Source: Odontesthes bonariensis
Taxonomy: Eukaryota > Chordata > Actinopteri > Atheriniformes > Atherinopsidae
Reading direction: 5' to 3'
NCBI RefSeq assembly: GCF_027942865.1
Contig: NC_134509.1
Coordinates: 7,602,254 to 7,666,253, forward strand
Length of the DNA stretch: 64,000 nt
A program made the position numbers and the translations under genes. Below, in pieces: positions 50,585 through 63,104 of this stretch (within the stretch, counting starts at the first letter, position 1; every line of letters begins with the position of its first letter). The notes beneath the pieces were generated by a model. It searched no databases and was not told the origin of the DNA. It saw only the letters and a list, made by a program, of their open reading frames with translations.

Positions 50585-53500
50585 ATGCTGATCACTCTGG
50601 CCCTCACCCTCCTGGTGTGTTCTGTAACTGCCAAAGAGAAAGGTAACCTCTTTTATGTATTCTCTGACCTCTCCGTAGTTTTATGTTCTGTGATTCTTTT
50701 CAACTAATGTTCTGTACAGTTTAGTGCACCTCCTGCAAAAGACTGTCTGCCTGGTTTGTGCTGCTTTCTTCACTTTGGAAAAATCTGAAAAAACAAAGAA
50801 TAGATAATCATGACACTTTTTTTCGGACATTCTCAAAATACGAATGCGAATAACTTTGGTGATCGGCAGACTTTCCCTTAAGCCTCACTGAGTGAAAAAC
50901 ATTGATCTACGTGTATATATGAAAGGTATACGGGTCAGAATTGTTAATCTCATATATGATCACTTCCTTGAAAAACTAAATATTATTCCACTAGTCTCGG
51001 CTTTTAATTTGAGCTCAGATATCTAAGCGTACTAACAGGCAAAGCTAGAATGATCACTACGTCCTAATCTACGAATTTTATTGTCAAAATCCTTCAGCAG
51101 AGTAGAAGTAATTATTTGCAAATCAGCACAAGCCATGACTCTTCAAAGACTTTGTCATCATATCCCAGTCAAAATATGAAGTATTATTGTGTATTTATTA
51201 GCCATGCCATAAAGATGACTTTTAAGTTTGCTACGTAACTCACCTGCTGAATGTATTAGGCTTAAAGTTGTGCCTAATTAAGCTCTTGGCTGCTTGAGTG
51301 ACAGGCGAATGCCATGACTGCCACCCAACATTAACCTAACCTAACCCAACGCATTATTTCCGTGAGTTCTCAGTGTGATCTCTCCCTTGCAAATGTTTTT
51401 TAGCTTCACATCTAAAATGGCAACAGGTTTCGAACCCGTTGTCCACACCAGTGGCCAACCAGAGTGTCTGTCCTCTGCGGTCTGCGGTTGTTGGTCCACC
51501 AATTTGGGTCAAACTGAAATATTTGAACATTTATTTGATGCATTTTGTTAAAGGTTTGTACTGTCAAATTTGGCCCCAGAGGATAAATACTACCAATACA
51601 ACACATTCTTACTCTCAACTTGTTGCATGCTGACTTAAGTCAGGAGCCCTTGGCGTTATCGTTTGTCTGTTTCATCCGTTTTTATCATTTATAGATTTGC
51701 AGGGTAATGATCTACAGCAGCATCTGACTGTGCAAATATAAGGACACAGGACTTTCAAGCAAAAGTTGTGTGTCTTGTGTGGGACATTATTAAAGCTTAG
51801 ATGTATTTTTTTTTTTAACAGTTTGCAACCAGAACTGCAACCCTTTGACAACATCTACATTTCCACTGACAAATATTTTGTCAGTTTGATTGAAATCATT
51901 CTGAATACAGACAGACAAAACTAAAGGATTTGCATCAACACACAATAAAGAGATATAAGCTATGTGTTCACATGCTCCAAAGCATTTAATCAGAAAGAAA
52001 ATTTGTGAAACATCTGCCAATTTGGCGGCAAATACAACAACAAAGAAGGATGAAACCTTTGTTTACTCAGACTATATATATGAAAGTCAGAGAAAAAAAT
52101 CATATCAAGTGAAAACATAGTTACATTTCCTTGCTGATTTGAGTAGACCATGGTGTTTCCCATATGGCCACCATCTAAACAAGATTTTTAGTTGTTTTTT
52201 CTTTTTCTATGAACACTTCAGTTTGAGATTATCATACCTAAGCAGTAGGACGGTGTTATGTTTCACGCGTTGTCTTTGTGAGCATGCATATCTACTGATG
52301 TTAGGCCCAAAGCATTGCTCTGTCTTCGAACTGTTTGTTTGCTGTTTGTAAACCAAGCTTCTTTGTTTTGTTGAGACAGTAAAAAGCTGTAAAAAAAATC
52401 TGCGCTGGGTTGTGTGTGTGTGTGTTGTATTTCTCATGGCTTTCTTCCTCAGATGGTGCCCTTCCCAGGCTTAATGACACAAAAGCTGTTGAAGCCTTCA
52501 TTGACTCTGCTGAAGTGACGGTCATTGGATTCCTTGAGGTCAGTCGAGTAAATAGCACATAAAAGGAGGTTTCCTTTTTTGGCCTAAACGGGTTGCTAGA
52601 TCACTTACTTTATTGTGCATCATGAATGTGGCAAACCAGACATGATCAGACAAATTAGCTAAGAGTGAGTGGTGAAAGCACTCATTTGCACCTTGATCTT
52701 GGTGATGCCGATGTCACAAATAGATTTTGGAGAAGATTATATTTCCCGTGGCCACACCTTTGGCAGTGCCCGGGCTGCGAGGACAGAGCGCAGCTTGCTA
52801 TTCCACAGAGACAACTTCTTTGGCCAGACTTTGTGCGGAGGAAGATGGCAGGCTTGACAGGAAATACATACATATCTGAAGACTTGTGGGATTGGCTCGA
52901 CTGACCCTCGTGTAATCAAGGTTCATGAGAGGGGAGTGGAGGAGAGAGAGAAAGAGAGCACATAAGGATAGCGCATAGCTGGGCCGTGTTGCTGAAGACA
53001 ACAACAGACCAAAATATTGGTGCTGTGACTCACTGAGAATGAACGCATAAAGGCTTCAAAATAAGGAAAATAAGATTGCCAGAGCTCATGAAACAGTCTC
53101 ACAGAAATAGCAATGATTCACTGTTCTTTGAGGCAACCACATTCCTCCTCTTTCTATATTTCTCAGTTTTTCCTTCCACCAAAGAGTTTCTAGTGTTCCC
53201 TCCAAACAACAGGCTTGGTCAGGCTGCATAAGATTTATATAAGTTGTAAGAATAATTGCAATTTTTAAGGAAAACGAGTAGACATTTTGCTGAAATAAAT
53301 CATCACAAATTTTAGAGAATTGAATGCACATGGGTTGATTCACTATCTCACTCTCTGTTTCAGAGTGAGGAGAGTCAAGGCTATAAGGAGCTTGTGGCAG
53401 CTATGAAGCGAGTTGACTCGGTTCCTGCAGCTATTTGCACTGTGAAAGAGGTGTGGGCTGACTACGGCCTCTCCTCGGACACCATCAGCCTCTTCAGAAA

Positions 53501-56423
53501 AGTACTCTATGCCATCACCACCACGCAGGATTTCCTGTAACATCAGTACTGAGTACATGAGTAATGTTGGGTTTCGTGAGGGTGACTCTATGATGACATG
53601 TGTTTTTCTGTTATCCAGGCAGATGACCACCAGGAGAACCTTGTTCTCGCTGAGGCCAAGAAGATAGAGGCCGAGGGACTTGTTTACTTCATCACCATCA
53701 ACGAGGTCCGATACATCACAGAGTACAATCAAGTGGTAGGTGAAATGCTCTTGTGGAAACAAGTGTCTGCTTCTCTCTTTTGTTAACTCTTGAGCTTGAT
53801 CTTTTTTATTCTCTATTTTTTCATTTAAATTGGAAAATTAGCAGAAAGCAAACAAGTGTTAATAAGCACACAAAGCCAGTACAAAAGACTAAAAACACAC
53901 TCACACACTGTGTTTGAGGTGAGAGGTCTGAAAAGCAAGATCATTGCAAGTGCGAACGCTATGTCTGACATCTTAACACTCTTTTTCTACTCTTTTTCTA
54001 CTCTTTTTTTTCTCTCTCCATGTCTTCTCAGACAGCAGTGGGCCTGTTCAATTCAGAGGTGAAGTCACACCTTTTGCTCTTTGCCAACAGGGGGAGTAAA
54101 GAATACACTGAACTCAAAAAGCTATTGGGAGCGCTCGCCCCTGACTTCACAGGAAAGGTGAAGATATTCAGAAACTAAATTCACCCACAAGAGTTTCAAC
54201 AGTTGCAAATCAATCTGCACATTTTAGAGGTTCGATAAGTTCACAGAGAAGAATCTGGTGAACTAGAGAACAAGTAAGCTCAGTATATGTTTAATTTATA
54301 TCTACATATAACAATTGTGTTCCAGTTCTTATTCGTGCTCATTAATGGAGCTGTGAAGTCCAACTTTAAGTCACTCAACTACTTTGGCCTTAAGTCCAAG
54401 GACCTCCCACAAGTTGGCATTTATGATGGAAATTCTGACATGAAGTGGCTCCTACCTGAAGGAGAGATTTCCACAGAGCGAGTGCAGGAGTTCTGTCAAT
54501 CCTTCCTGCGAGGAGAACTGAAAGTGAGTAGCCATTACCAGAACAACAAAGTCACTTGGTTTCCATCAACGTTTCATGATTCAGTGGAAAAGGGAAGAAA
54601 GAAAAGAAAAACTACATTACGTGAAAGCATTTTCTCGCTTATCTTTTTTAGTTGTTCTTATAATTTTGACAAAGATATAACGGGGAAACATCTCGGACAT
54701 TTGCATCCCACGACCGATGACGTGAACTATCAGCTGTCTCCACTGCCACAAAAATGAGCATGACCAATACTCAATAATTGGTTCTACATTTACTATCAAA
54801 AGAAATCTGAAGCAATCTTTTGAAAAGACAAAAAAAGGAAATTAGGCAATGTAGTGTTGGTAGAGGCTACAAGATCAACATATCCCATACTGCAACCACC
54901 ATAGTAGAAGGTGTCCTAGCTGGAAACTGACCTCCAAGAAAAAATTACAACAAATATTTTTGTTTTTTTTAATTTTACCAATTCCATTCATCTTTTTTTG
55001 TCATATCTAATAGATAGAAAAAGAAAAAAATACAAAACAGCCTAGTTTATTTGCTTCAAACTGTTTCTGGAAATGTGTCCGATTTCTACAACATCTCAGA
55101 GGTTCACCTCAAACTTGTTTGACATTTGGATAGAAACACAGCTACAGCTGATTTGTGTAGGTATTGCTTACTTTGTAATCTGTCAGGTAAAACGACCTTT
55201 TACAACTACTAGTTTCGAATGTTGCCGCGGCCACAGGGCAAAAGTTTACAATTTCATTATAAATTTGTGATTATGTCCAATTTATTTTTATTTGTACTTA
55301 AAAATGCAAATTAGCAACACAAAAAGATGAATGAAAAATACACATATTCTAATGCTATTCGAAGTTACACTACAGTAACAAAAGAGAAAAGATTTACAAG
55401 CAGTTTTGGCTGTGACTGTGTTTGCTTTGCGCCAAACGAAAATACAGGAAACGGCCAACTGGGTGTTGCAGTCTGGGGCCCGACTGATCAGAGTTTGTGC
55501 CTCACAGTTTTATGTTCAACTCTGGAGCCAAAAGTTCTGAATTCAGATACATTATATTCTGTGGATAAGTGGAAATAAATAGTATTCACAGAAAGTATTT
55601 AGATAATGTTACTTAAATCAGATAATTTTTTACTTTTAGTCTGGAATTCAAAAGTTTACTTCATTTAGAGAAAAAAGAATAAGAAAATAACCGTTGCACT
55701 TAAAAGCTTCTCTCACAGGAACTTCTTTCATGACTGTCACATTGTGTGACCGACAAACTCACTGTTATCACAAACAATTCAACAAACTTGTGACACACAT
55801 AACACAAACCCTAGTCTACTCTGAAAAGCATGTCTTAGAAGTCTGTAGCCATTTTACAAATTTCTAAGAGACCCACATCTCAAATGAATTGAAGAGCTTA
55901 TAATATAGAGTGATCATACATTTGGCATGGAGGAGTCATGGCTCAGGTGCTGGAGTCATCTCTTCCACTTGCAAGATTGGTGACGTGATCTCAAGCCCCC
56001 TAAAATCAATGATGGGTCATTTGGAAAGACTTGACAAGAATCCCTCATTGCCTCTGATGTGCTCACTGGCGAGTGATTGTGCAGAAAAAAGCGTTGCGTA
56101 TCCCTTTAATGTCCTGCTCTTCCATTTAGATAAGAGCACGTTTTTCAGTGACTATATTGTATCTTACTACAGATTTGTGGTAGTAAACCTGCCGGAGCTA
56201 TCTTTACTGTTTGATTTTGGTATGTAATCTCAGCCACTTGGTGAAAACAAGTTGAAACATTACTTTGAGCTCTCCTCCAAAGGAAACTTTGTGTAATAAT
56301 AATTAGTTTCAAGTAAAAAAAGTTATACGTGGTGCTGTATAGTTTGCCGTCTTTAACTTATTGATTTTCTACATTTTTCAGGAGGTGAAGCAAGCAGGAG
56401 AACAGCCCAAAACGGAGCTTTAG
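50585..56423 (+). CDS. erp27: ERp27-like endoplasmic reticulum protein
   Basis: Non-catalytic member of the protein disulfide isomerase family. Mammalian ERp27 has two thioredoxin-like domains (b and b'), binds unfolded substrates and recruits ERp57. Seven exons in consistent phase: 50585-50642, 52453-52538, 53364-53501, 53619-53735, 54032-54157, 54326-54523, 56382-56423, giving 254 residues (human 273). Seen: a signal peptide (MLITLALTLLVCSVTA); a b domain with AVEAFIDSAEVTVIGFLE and TISLFRKADD; the EYNQVTAVGLFNSEVKSHLLL junction; a b' domain with FLFVLINGAVKSN and YFGLKSKDLPQVGIYDG; and a C-terminal KTEL, a KDEL-type retrieval signal (human KVEL). There is no CXXC motif, so no oxidoreductase activity is expected. 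The acidic EWD region that I recall as linked to ERp57 binding in human is not conserved (MKWLLPEGE), so that partner is uncertain. Position next to pde6h agrees with human 12p12.3. Confidence 0.92.
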
Positions 56424-56461
56424 GACTCCAAAAACAAATGTAAATGAATTGTTTTACACTG

Positions 56462-56480
56462 AATAAAAAATGGAAATAAA
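56462..56480 (+). terminator. erp27: Polyadenylation signals of erp27
   Basis: AATAAA at 56,462 and again at 56,475, 39 and 52 bp after the stop codon, implying a very short 3' UTR. Confidence 0.7.
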
Positions 56481-58362
56481 TGGGGGGAAAGGAGCATCTG
56501 ACTCTCTTGCAAGTTCATCCTTTCTGCACAAGAAAAGTTTGCAAAGTTCACACTACCAGCCTCACTTATGTCCCAGTGCATGATAGGTTTTGTATGTTTA
56601 CGCAAGTGTGAGCCCGTTTGTGGTCTTCTGTGCTGACCACAGAGTACTGGCCACAAGTCCCAGTGATGTGGCGGAGTTTGTTAGTATATCCACAAACGTT
56701 AGTGTCCAAACCACAACACACCAACCTCAGAGAGACTGACAGAAAGCAGAGGGGGAAGATGGGGATGGAAGCAGTCAGGACACAGTAGTCGGTGCTCGTT
56801 TATCATATGATTCAGTCTGAATGAGCGAGAATGTAAAAATGACAATAAAACACCGAACATGCTTCACAATCCTAATGTAGAATGTTAAGAAATTGTAGTA
56901 AGCACCCATAGTCAAAAACTAGAGCATCTAATTGAAATTCTGCTCGATATTTTGACTCAAAAACTTATCTGTCTGGTTAAATATGGACGAGAAGGGAGAT
57001 TATTTAGCTGTAAAGGCTGTAAAAGCTCTATAAAAGAACAACAGATGGGTTGTAGACATCAAGAGAGAAAAAGTTTGGGCTAGTCCCAAAAATATTCCCT
57101 CAAGCAAGAAGGGAATTTCAAGGCCCAGACTGGGATCAGTATAATTAGTGGTGCTGCACTGCCAAGCGGATACATCCGGCAGAATTGGGAAAGCCTGGCA
57201 GGTGACTGTTTCTCAGGGAGCAGATGGAAATGTTCTGTAAGTGCCGCCTGCCATCCGAGCTTGTTTACAGCTGCAAGTGAGACGGCTGACAGATTAGACA
57301 GCACTGACTGAGGAGCTGATGGGGTCGAAGGGGGACAGAGTTGAAGGTGTGTTTTTAGTTTTATAACATCAGAAGGCAATGTTGAAAATCCCCCTAGCAC
57401 TTAGCTTCTATTTACATCTGATTTGAAATAATGGACCCAGAAACACGACGCAGGGAGGCAACAGTGATAACCAATGACCTACCTTAACATGCACCTTTAG
57501 CCATTTTCTAACATACGGTACGTTGACATTTATAATGTTGTGACTCCTAACGTTTTGTGCTCATCCGTTTTTTAACCTTTAAACTTTGCGAATTCCAAAA
57601 AAAAAACAAAGAGAAAAAACCTTTCGAGTATTTTTTCTTTCTCACAGCTCTTATGACTGCTGTCAGATCACAGGAACTTTTTCATCCTTCCTCAGCTATT
57701 TGAGGACCTCTTTTTTTATGCCCACGCCTCAGGTACATAGACTGTAGTTCCAAGAACCTGGTCTGTGGAGTCTGTTTTTACTTTTACCTCAGTGAAAGTC
57801 CTCCCCCAGAATTGGGGGAGCAATCTGTACGGTGGCTGGTCTAGATGGGATTTTACTTTGACTGATTGAACACATAAATGCAGTACTGACGGCTCCCATT
57901 ACAAAAAACCATAAAAGCATCATTAAAGTGTCAGCAGCGCTTAAAGTGGGTCCTAAAAAAATTGAATGTAGAAATAGACTGATAGTGAAGTCCAGGGTTT
58001 ATTGAGTTTGTATGCTTTGTGAGAAATCCAACATCATTTGGATGTGTCACTCAACTACCAGCCAGCTGTTACATCACTTCAGCGTTCCCTTCAGAGGTGC
58101 AAATGCACAGAAAGAAAAAAAAAGCCCCTTGAAGGTATGCTGTTGTAAATTAAGCTTGCAGCGCCCTGGGTGTTCATTATCGGTTGAAAAGTGCCCACAT
58201 CCTCCAAAAAACAACCAGCAGCCACCATTACACTTTTCCACAACATGCTCTGCCTGTTCAGGAGACATTTTGACCACATTGACTTTCAAAATCTTTTTAT
58301 ATATACTTTTTATACACTTTTATATACCACAACTTGTACTTTTCTAGAAAGTTTTCTGAATA

Positions 58363-58423
58363 CATGTCACTTATTTGACTCAAAGCATTTCACTGAAACG
58401 CTTTGAGTCAAATAAGTGACATG
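58363..58423. repeat. Perfect 24-bp hairpin with 13-nt loop
   Basis: The arms 58,363-58,386 and 58,400-58,423 are exact reverse complements (core ACTTATTTGACTCAAAGC); the loop is ATTTCACTGAAAC. No target duplication was found. It is not obviously part of a known element. Confidence 0.85.
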
Positions 58424-58741
58424 AAATTAAATTAAATGTCATGAAATGTAAAAAAATCAAAATGTTTTATATTTTTGATATACTACCATAATGTTGTAGT
58501 TTAATGTTGGTTATCAGTGAAACAAAAAGAAAATGAAGATTCTCAGACATCCAGGTAATGGTAATCATGGGAGCTTGAACAGGGGCAACTGAGATCCAAG
58601 AAGAAGTCCAATTGCCCTTATTCAAGCTATCAAACAGAAAAGAAAGTCACAAATTTGGCCGCTTACGTTTTTTATTTTAATTATTGTCAGTGTGGAGCTT
58701 ATGGGTTACATCATAAAACCCTGATGTTTTTTGCTGCTCTT

Positions 58742-59420
58742 TTAAAGGGATAGTTCGCCTCTTTTGACATGAAGCTGTATGACATCCCATATTAGCAATA
58801 TCATTTATGAACATTTTCTTACCCCCCGCTGCGTCCTTGTGAGCAGAGTTCCAGCCTCGTTTTGGTGTTGACGAAGGTAGTCCGGCTAGTTGGCTGGGGC
58901 TTAAAAAATAAAGCGTTTTGCTTCTCAAATCAATATGCGTTCAAAAGAGTAATACATTTGCATCACAAAATCGTTAGCCAGAAAAAGTCAGACCTCACAT
59001 CGCTTGGCGCTTTTTTTGCCTCCCTTGATATCAATGCGTCCAGCCACCTGATGATAGCCGCACCTGTTACGGTGTTTGCTGCTCGGAAGCAGGGGAGAGC
59101 TCGGTCTGCACAGTTTTACATTGGACGCATTGATATCAAGGGAGGCAAAAAAAGCACCAAGCGATGTGAGGTCTGACTTTTTCCTGGACAACGATTTTGT
59201 GATGCAAATGTATTACTCTTTTGAACGCATATTGTTTTGAGAAGCAAGACGCTTTATTTTTGTGGCCCCAGCCAACTAGCCGGACTACCTTCGTCAACGC
59301 CAAAACTCAGCTGGAACTCGGCTCACAGGACGCAGCGGGGTAAGTCAATGTTCATAAATGATCTTGCTAATATGGGATGTCATACAGCTTCATGTCAAAA
59401 GAAGTGAACTATCCTTTTAA
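58742..59420. mobile_element. TTAA-flanked foldback MITE, 679 bp
   Basis: Almost the whole element is a long imperfect inverted repeat: arms of roughly 300 bp and a central loop of about 70 bp near 59,050-59,120. The ends read TTAAAGGGATAGTTC on the left and GAACTATCCTTTTAA on the right, with TTAA at both borders as for Kolobok or piggyBac-type elements. Opposite-strand reading frames in the two arms are mirror images, not genes. Confidence 0.85.
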
Positions 59421-60238
59421 GGTTCATGAATATGAAGAGGTATATTGGAACTTTTAGAGTTAAGAGAAGTTGTGCGGTCATAATTTTTACCCCTGCATCT
59501 CACCTAATATCCAGACTCTGAGAGCGAGGCAGTGGCAAAGAATATCTGAAGAGTGGGTTTTACAAACATCCTGAATTATTTTACCATCACGAAAGCCATC
59601 TGCAGGCAGTGCTATTTCAAATGTCTTCAAGTTCCTCAACCCAAGGGAGGAGTGTTCGTTGTTGCTAAACAAATGATAGAAAAGTAAAAAGCATTTATTG
59701 TTCAAAAAGAAAATCAGAGCAACGTGACAACATGAATATGTAGACTGAGTTGTCCCACTACAGTAACAGCAACACATGTATTTGCAGTAGGAGAAGAAGC
59801 TTAAACCAAATGTGGGACATTGTGATTTAAATTTAAACATAAAAAAAGAGTGTGAATGGTGGTCCAGAGTCAAATCCTGGAAGACATGTTGCTCTGGGCA
59901 TGAAATACTTTAAAAAATCCCCTAACATTCTGCAAATGAGAATGTTTTTCTCTGAACTTTGGTTGAAAATTTGTTGCAAACTATGCCAGAGACAGATGGG
60001 TTTTTTTCTGTTGAGGTGGATATTAGTTTCTGAGGCCACAGACACGCTTCCTTTTCCCACACAATATTCCATCTTGTGATATGTGTGTTCAATAAATGAT
60101 TGAAAAAGGCGTTTTCTTTGTGGTTGTATTCCTTTACACCACCTTTATCTGTATGAAGTGTGTAAATAATGATCTTTGCTTGTCCAAATACTTTAAAAAA
60201 AAAGATAAACTTTCAACTTGACTGACTTTATAACATGC

Positions 60239-60894
60239 ACAACCCCAGTTCCCAAAAAGGCTGGGACTTTGTAAAATGTAAATGAAAACAGAATGCAACG
60301 ATTTGCATGTACAGTACATAAATCAATATTTCATTCACAATAAAAGCATATCAAATGTTGGAAACGTGACGATTTCATGAAAATGGATGGCTTGTCTCGC
60401 AATTTATGGCAGCAGCACATCACAAAAAAGTTGGAAACAAAAAGCTGGGAATGTAGGTGGTGCGAAAAAAAAAACAGCTGGAGGAACATGTTGCAACAAT
60501 TAGGCTAGTTGCAGCCGAGTCTCACAAAAAAACACAAAATAGGCCCAGCAAAGGAAAACTATGTATTTTATAAGAGCCTGTCATGGTACGCCCTGGACAG
60601 GACAGGCGTACCATGCCTCTCGCCTGATGGCAGCTGGGATTGGCTCTGGCACTCCTACCCCTAACCCTGAATACGATAAAGCGGGTGCAGGAAATGAATG
60701 AATGAATGTATAATATATTAAAAGATTTCTATTTACACAGGACACAGATGACAATTACCATTTGATACCGGTGATCTTTGGGCCGTCAGACAGCACAGCA
60801 AAATCAAATAGCAGTTAGTGAGATTTGCAACTTTCTGTTTTCACTTTCAATTTACAATTTTGCACAGCGCCCCAACTTCTTTGGAATTGAGGCT
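60239..60894. mobile_element. Tc1-derived MITE interrupted by another repeat
   Basis: Left end CACAACCCCAGTTCCCAAAA and right end GCGCCCCAACTTCTTTGGAA are the terminal phrases of the Tc1 family also present at 21.3 and 41.3 kb. The interior is short and partly replaced by a separate repeat at 60,582-60,716. No transposase remains. Confidence 0.75.
60582..60716. repeat. Dispersed teleost repeat inside the Tc1 MITE
   Basis: CATGGTACGCC and GGCGTACCATG form an 11-bp inverted repeat near the left end. GCTGGGATTGGCTCTGGC and GATAAAGCGGGTGCAGG are common teleost repeat phrases. A (GAAT)n tail ends the copy. Confidence 0.65.
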
Positions 60895-62940
60895 ATATTT
60901 AGTTCAGAGTTGTCAAATTTTTTTAACAAAATAATCAGTTATTTTACAGTTTTTTTGTATGAATGACTAAATATAACTTTACCTAGAATAAGTGATCAAA
61001 TTAGGAATAGCCCTATCTGAGGCAAAATCATGTGTCAAAATAGATTGAGACTCAAGGAGAGCATGATGGACGTTGGGGAAAGTGAATCAAAATCAAGTAA
61101 GAATAGATTTTTTCAAAAAGTGTGGAAAACTGGCACAGTCCATATGCGACTTCATTCAAATGGAAAGCACTGACTCTGACTCTCCTGTCTTCTCTTCTTC
61201 CCCTTCATCATCCTCATCAGAGTCAGCCAGTGCTGAGGATATGTAGATGTTTGTCATCAGAAAATGTTTTGTTTTTTTATCAAATGAAAGTAGTTGTGAA
61301 GGACAGTATTGTTTTTTCACCCGCCAGGATGTTCACCACTGAAAAAGATCATTCATTGCCCAGCATCTAAGACATATAGTCAGGACACTGGATAGGTCAG
61401 GGCCGGCAGAAACCTGGAAAAACAGTAAAACAGAAACTGAGCCTAATTCACTGGCGAGCAACAAAAACAGAACTCATCCAAAGCAGAAATTCCCTAGACG
61501 CTGTATTTCCTGCCTTCAGGGACATTATGGCAATTGTTTTCTACTGCTGCGTCCCCCACACACTGAAATGCATCCACGAAAAGGGACACTGAACCAGACA
61601 TTGAAATTACACGGCACATTGTCCAAAACAAATCACTGACACCAGGAATAACGCTAGACTATGATACGTTGAGGACACAGAGGTCACTCGGCAGCAGGCT
61701 GAATCTCCCACTACATGACAGATGAGGCTGGTCTGGGGCCTTCGGAGGTATTTATATGTTAAGTGATACGAGTGCATAAACTGTTTCTAATCTAGACACC
61801 ATTCAAGATGCACTATGGTTTAAGTCGGAGCTGCAAACTCTACGTTTCACTTTTTATCAAAAAAACGCAGCGAAAGCCACACTTGGACCGGATCGTACAA
61901 ACAGAAAGCTGCAGCCAAACCCGCATGCATAGCGCTGTGCATCCAACACATGGGGGTTGCCTAAATTTGGTTCCATATATGCTGAAATACCTCTAGCGAG
62001 GCTGTGTGCCGGGCCACCGGTTGGTGTTTGTAAGCTGTGGCCGTGTCCTGGATCTGTCCCGGGACCTGGGCCGAAATGGATCTGTAAATAGCAACCGACT
62101 GCGGTTCAAGCTGGACTCTGCAACACTCTAATTAAATTCTGTTGCATAATGAGGCTCTCTGCTCTTCCGTGTCACTCGATTAGTAGCTTGTGGTCATCTC
62201 AGACTGTAGTTTGGGGTTTGTGGGGGTGGGAGATCACATCTGGGGCAAAGAGTATAGTAACAAAACATAAAGTGGCAACCTTGATGTCAAAAGACACGGC
62301 CAGCACTGGGTCTCCCAGATTAAAATCCAATTACATTTTATGGGTATTTTATAGAAGTCTTGTAACACCAGTTTGGATTTTCAGGGTTTGTTGCATTATT
62401 TATACCTCAACGTTGAGGGGTGAAGATTGAAAGGATTTTGAAGGAGGAGGTGTATGGGATTGGCAAATAGGACGGGTATTAAAAAGGATTGGTCTGACCG
62501 CAGAAAATGATTGGCAGGGAAAAGATGTCATTTTTGTTGGGGTAAGTATGAGAAGAAAATTATTCATTTTACCCACAGGGTGAGAAAGAACATAGTTTAA
62601 GCCGATGGTTCCCGGAAATAATTTTGACACTTATCTACAGGTCATATGACCTCTTTCTTCTATTTTTTATTTTTTTTAAAAAAGTAAACTCGTGCATCAA
62701 AGAGAGAGAGAATCTGCTGAAGAAAGAGTGAAGTTAATCATGCTCCTTTTATCTTTTACCTTTACAGTCAACTGAAAGTTTGCAAACATATATAAAGGAT
62801 TACATGCCATACTATGTATTGTACCTACAATGTCAGGAATGTTTGTGGCTGAGCATAGACTCGGTGCCAGGGGATGCGTGGGTGTTTGTGGGAGCTTTCA
62901 TGACAAGTGGAAGCGGAAACATTGATATTTGATTCCCCAG

Positions 62941-63006
62941 CCAATCAGAGGGTTATCTTAATGTGTGGGTCTGGTCTGACAAAAGAGGTGGACTTCAGTA
63001 TATATT
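62941..63006 (+). promoter_or_regulatory. Promoter of the osteocalcin-like gene
   Basis: CCAAT at 62,941-62,945 and a TATA-type TATATATT at 62,999-63,006, about 100 bp before the ATG. Transcription would start near 63,030, giving a 5' UTR of about 75 nt. Confidence 0.55.
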
Positions 63007-63104
63007 GACCTGGACTTAGGGCAGAGAAACAGAGCACGCCACTGAAGCAAAGCAAAGAACTGCAAGCAGAAAAGAAAGCGTTGAGTCGCTAACTACAAGT
63101 CATC

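Larger units (their letters stand above)
56481..62935. other. Gene-free interval between erp27 and the osteocalcin-like gene
   Basis: No exon recognised on either strand. It holds a perfect 24-bp hairpin (58,363), a 679-bp foldback MITE (58,742), a Tc1-derived MITE (60,239) carrying a second repeat (60,582), and otherwise AT-rich single-copy sequence. Confidence 0.5.

Noticed and set aside
51421-51450. tRNA-like phrase GGTTTCGAACCCG
   Set aside because: Resembles a T-arm, but no acceptor stem, anticodon arm or second box is in range.
52665-52904. 79-residue frame with cysteines and tryptophans
   Set aside because: Lies inside erp27 intron 2, has no splice sites in phase with the gene and no recognised domain.
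58862-59191. Two similar reading frames of 104 and 67 residues on opposite strands
   Set aside because: They arise from the two arms of the foldback MITE and share the same mirrored peptide; not genes.
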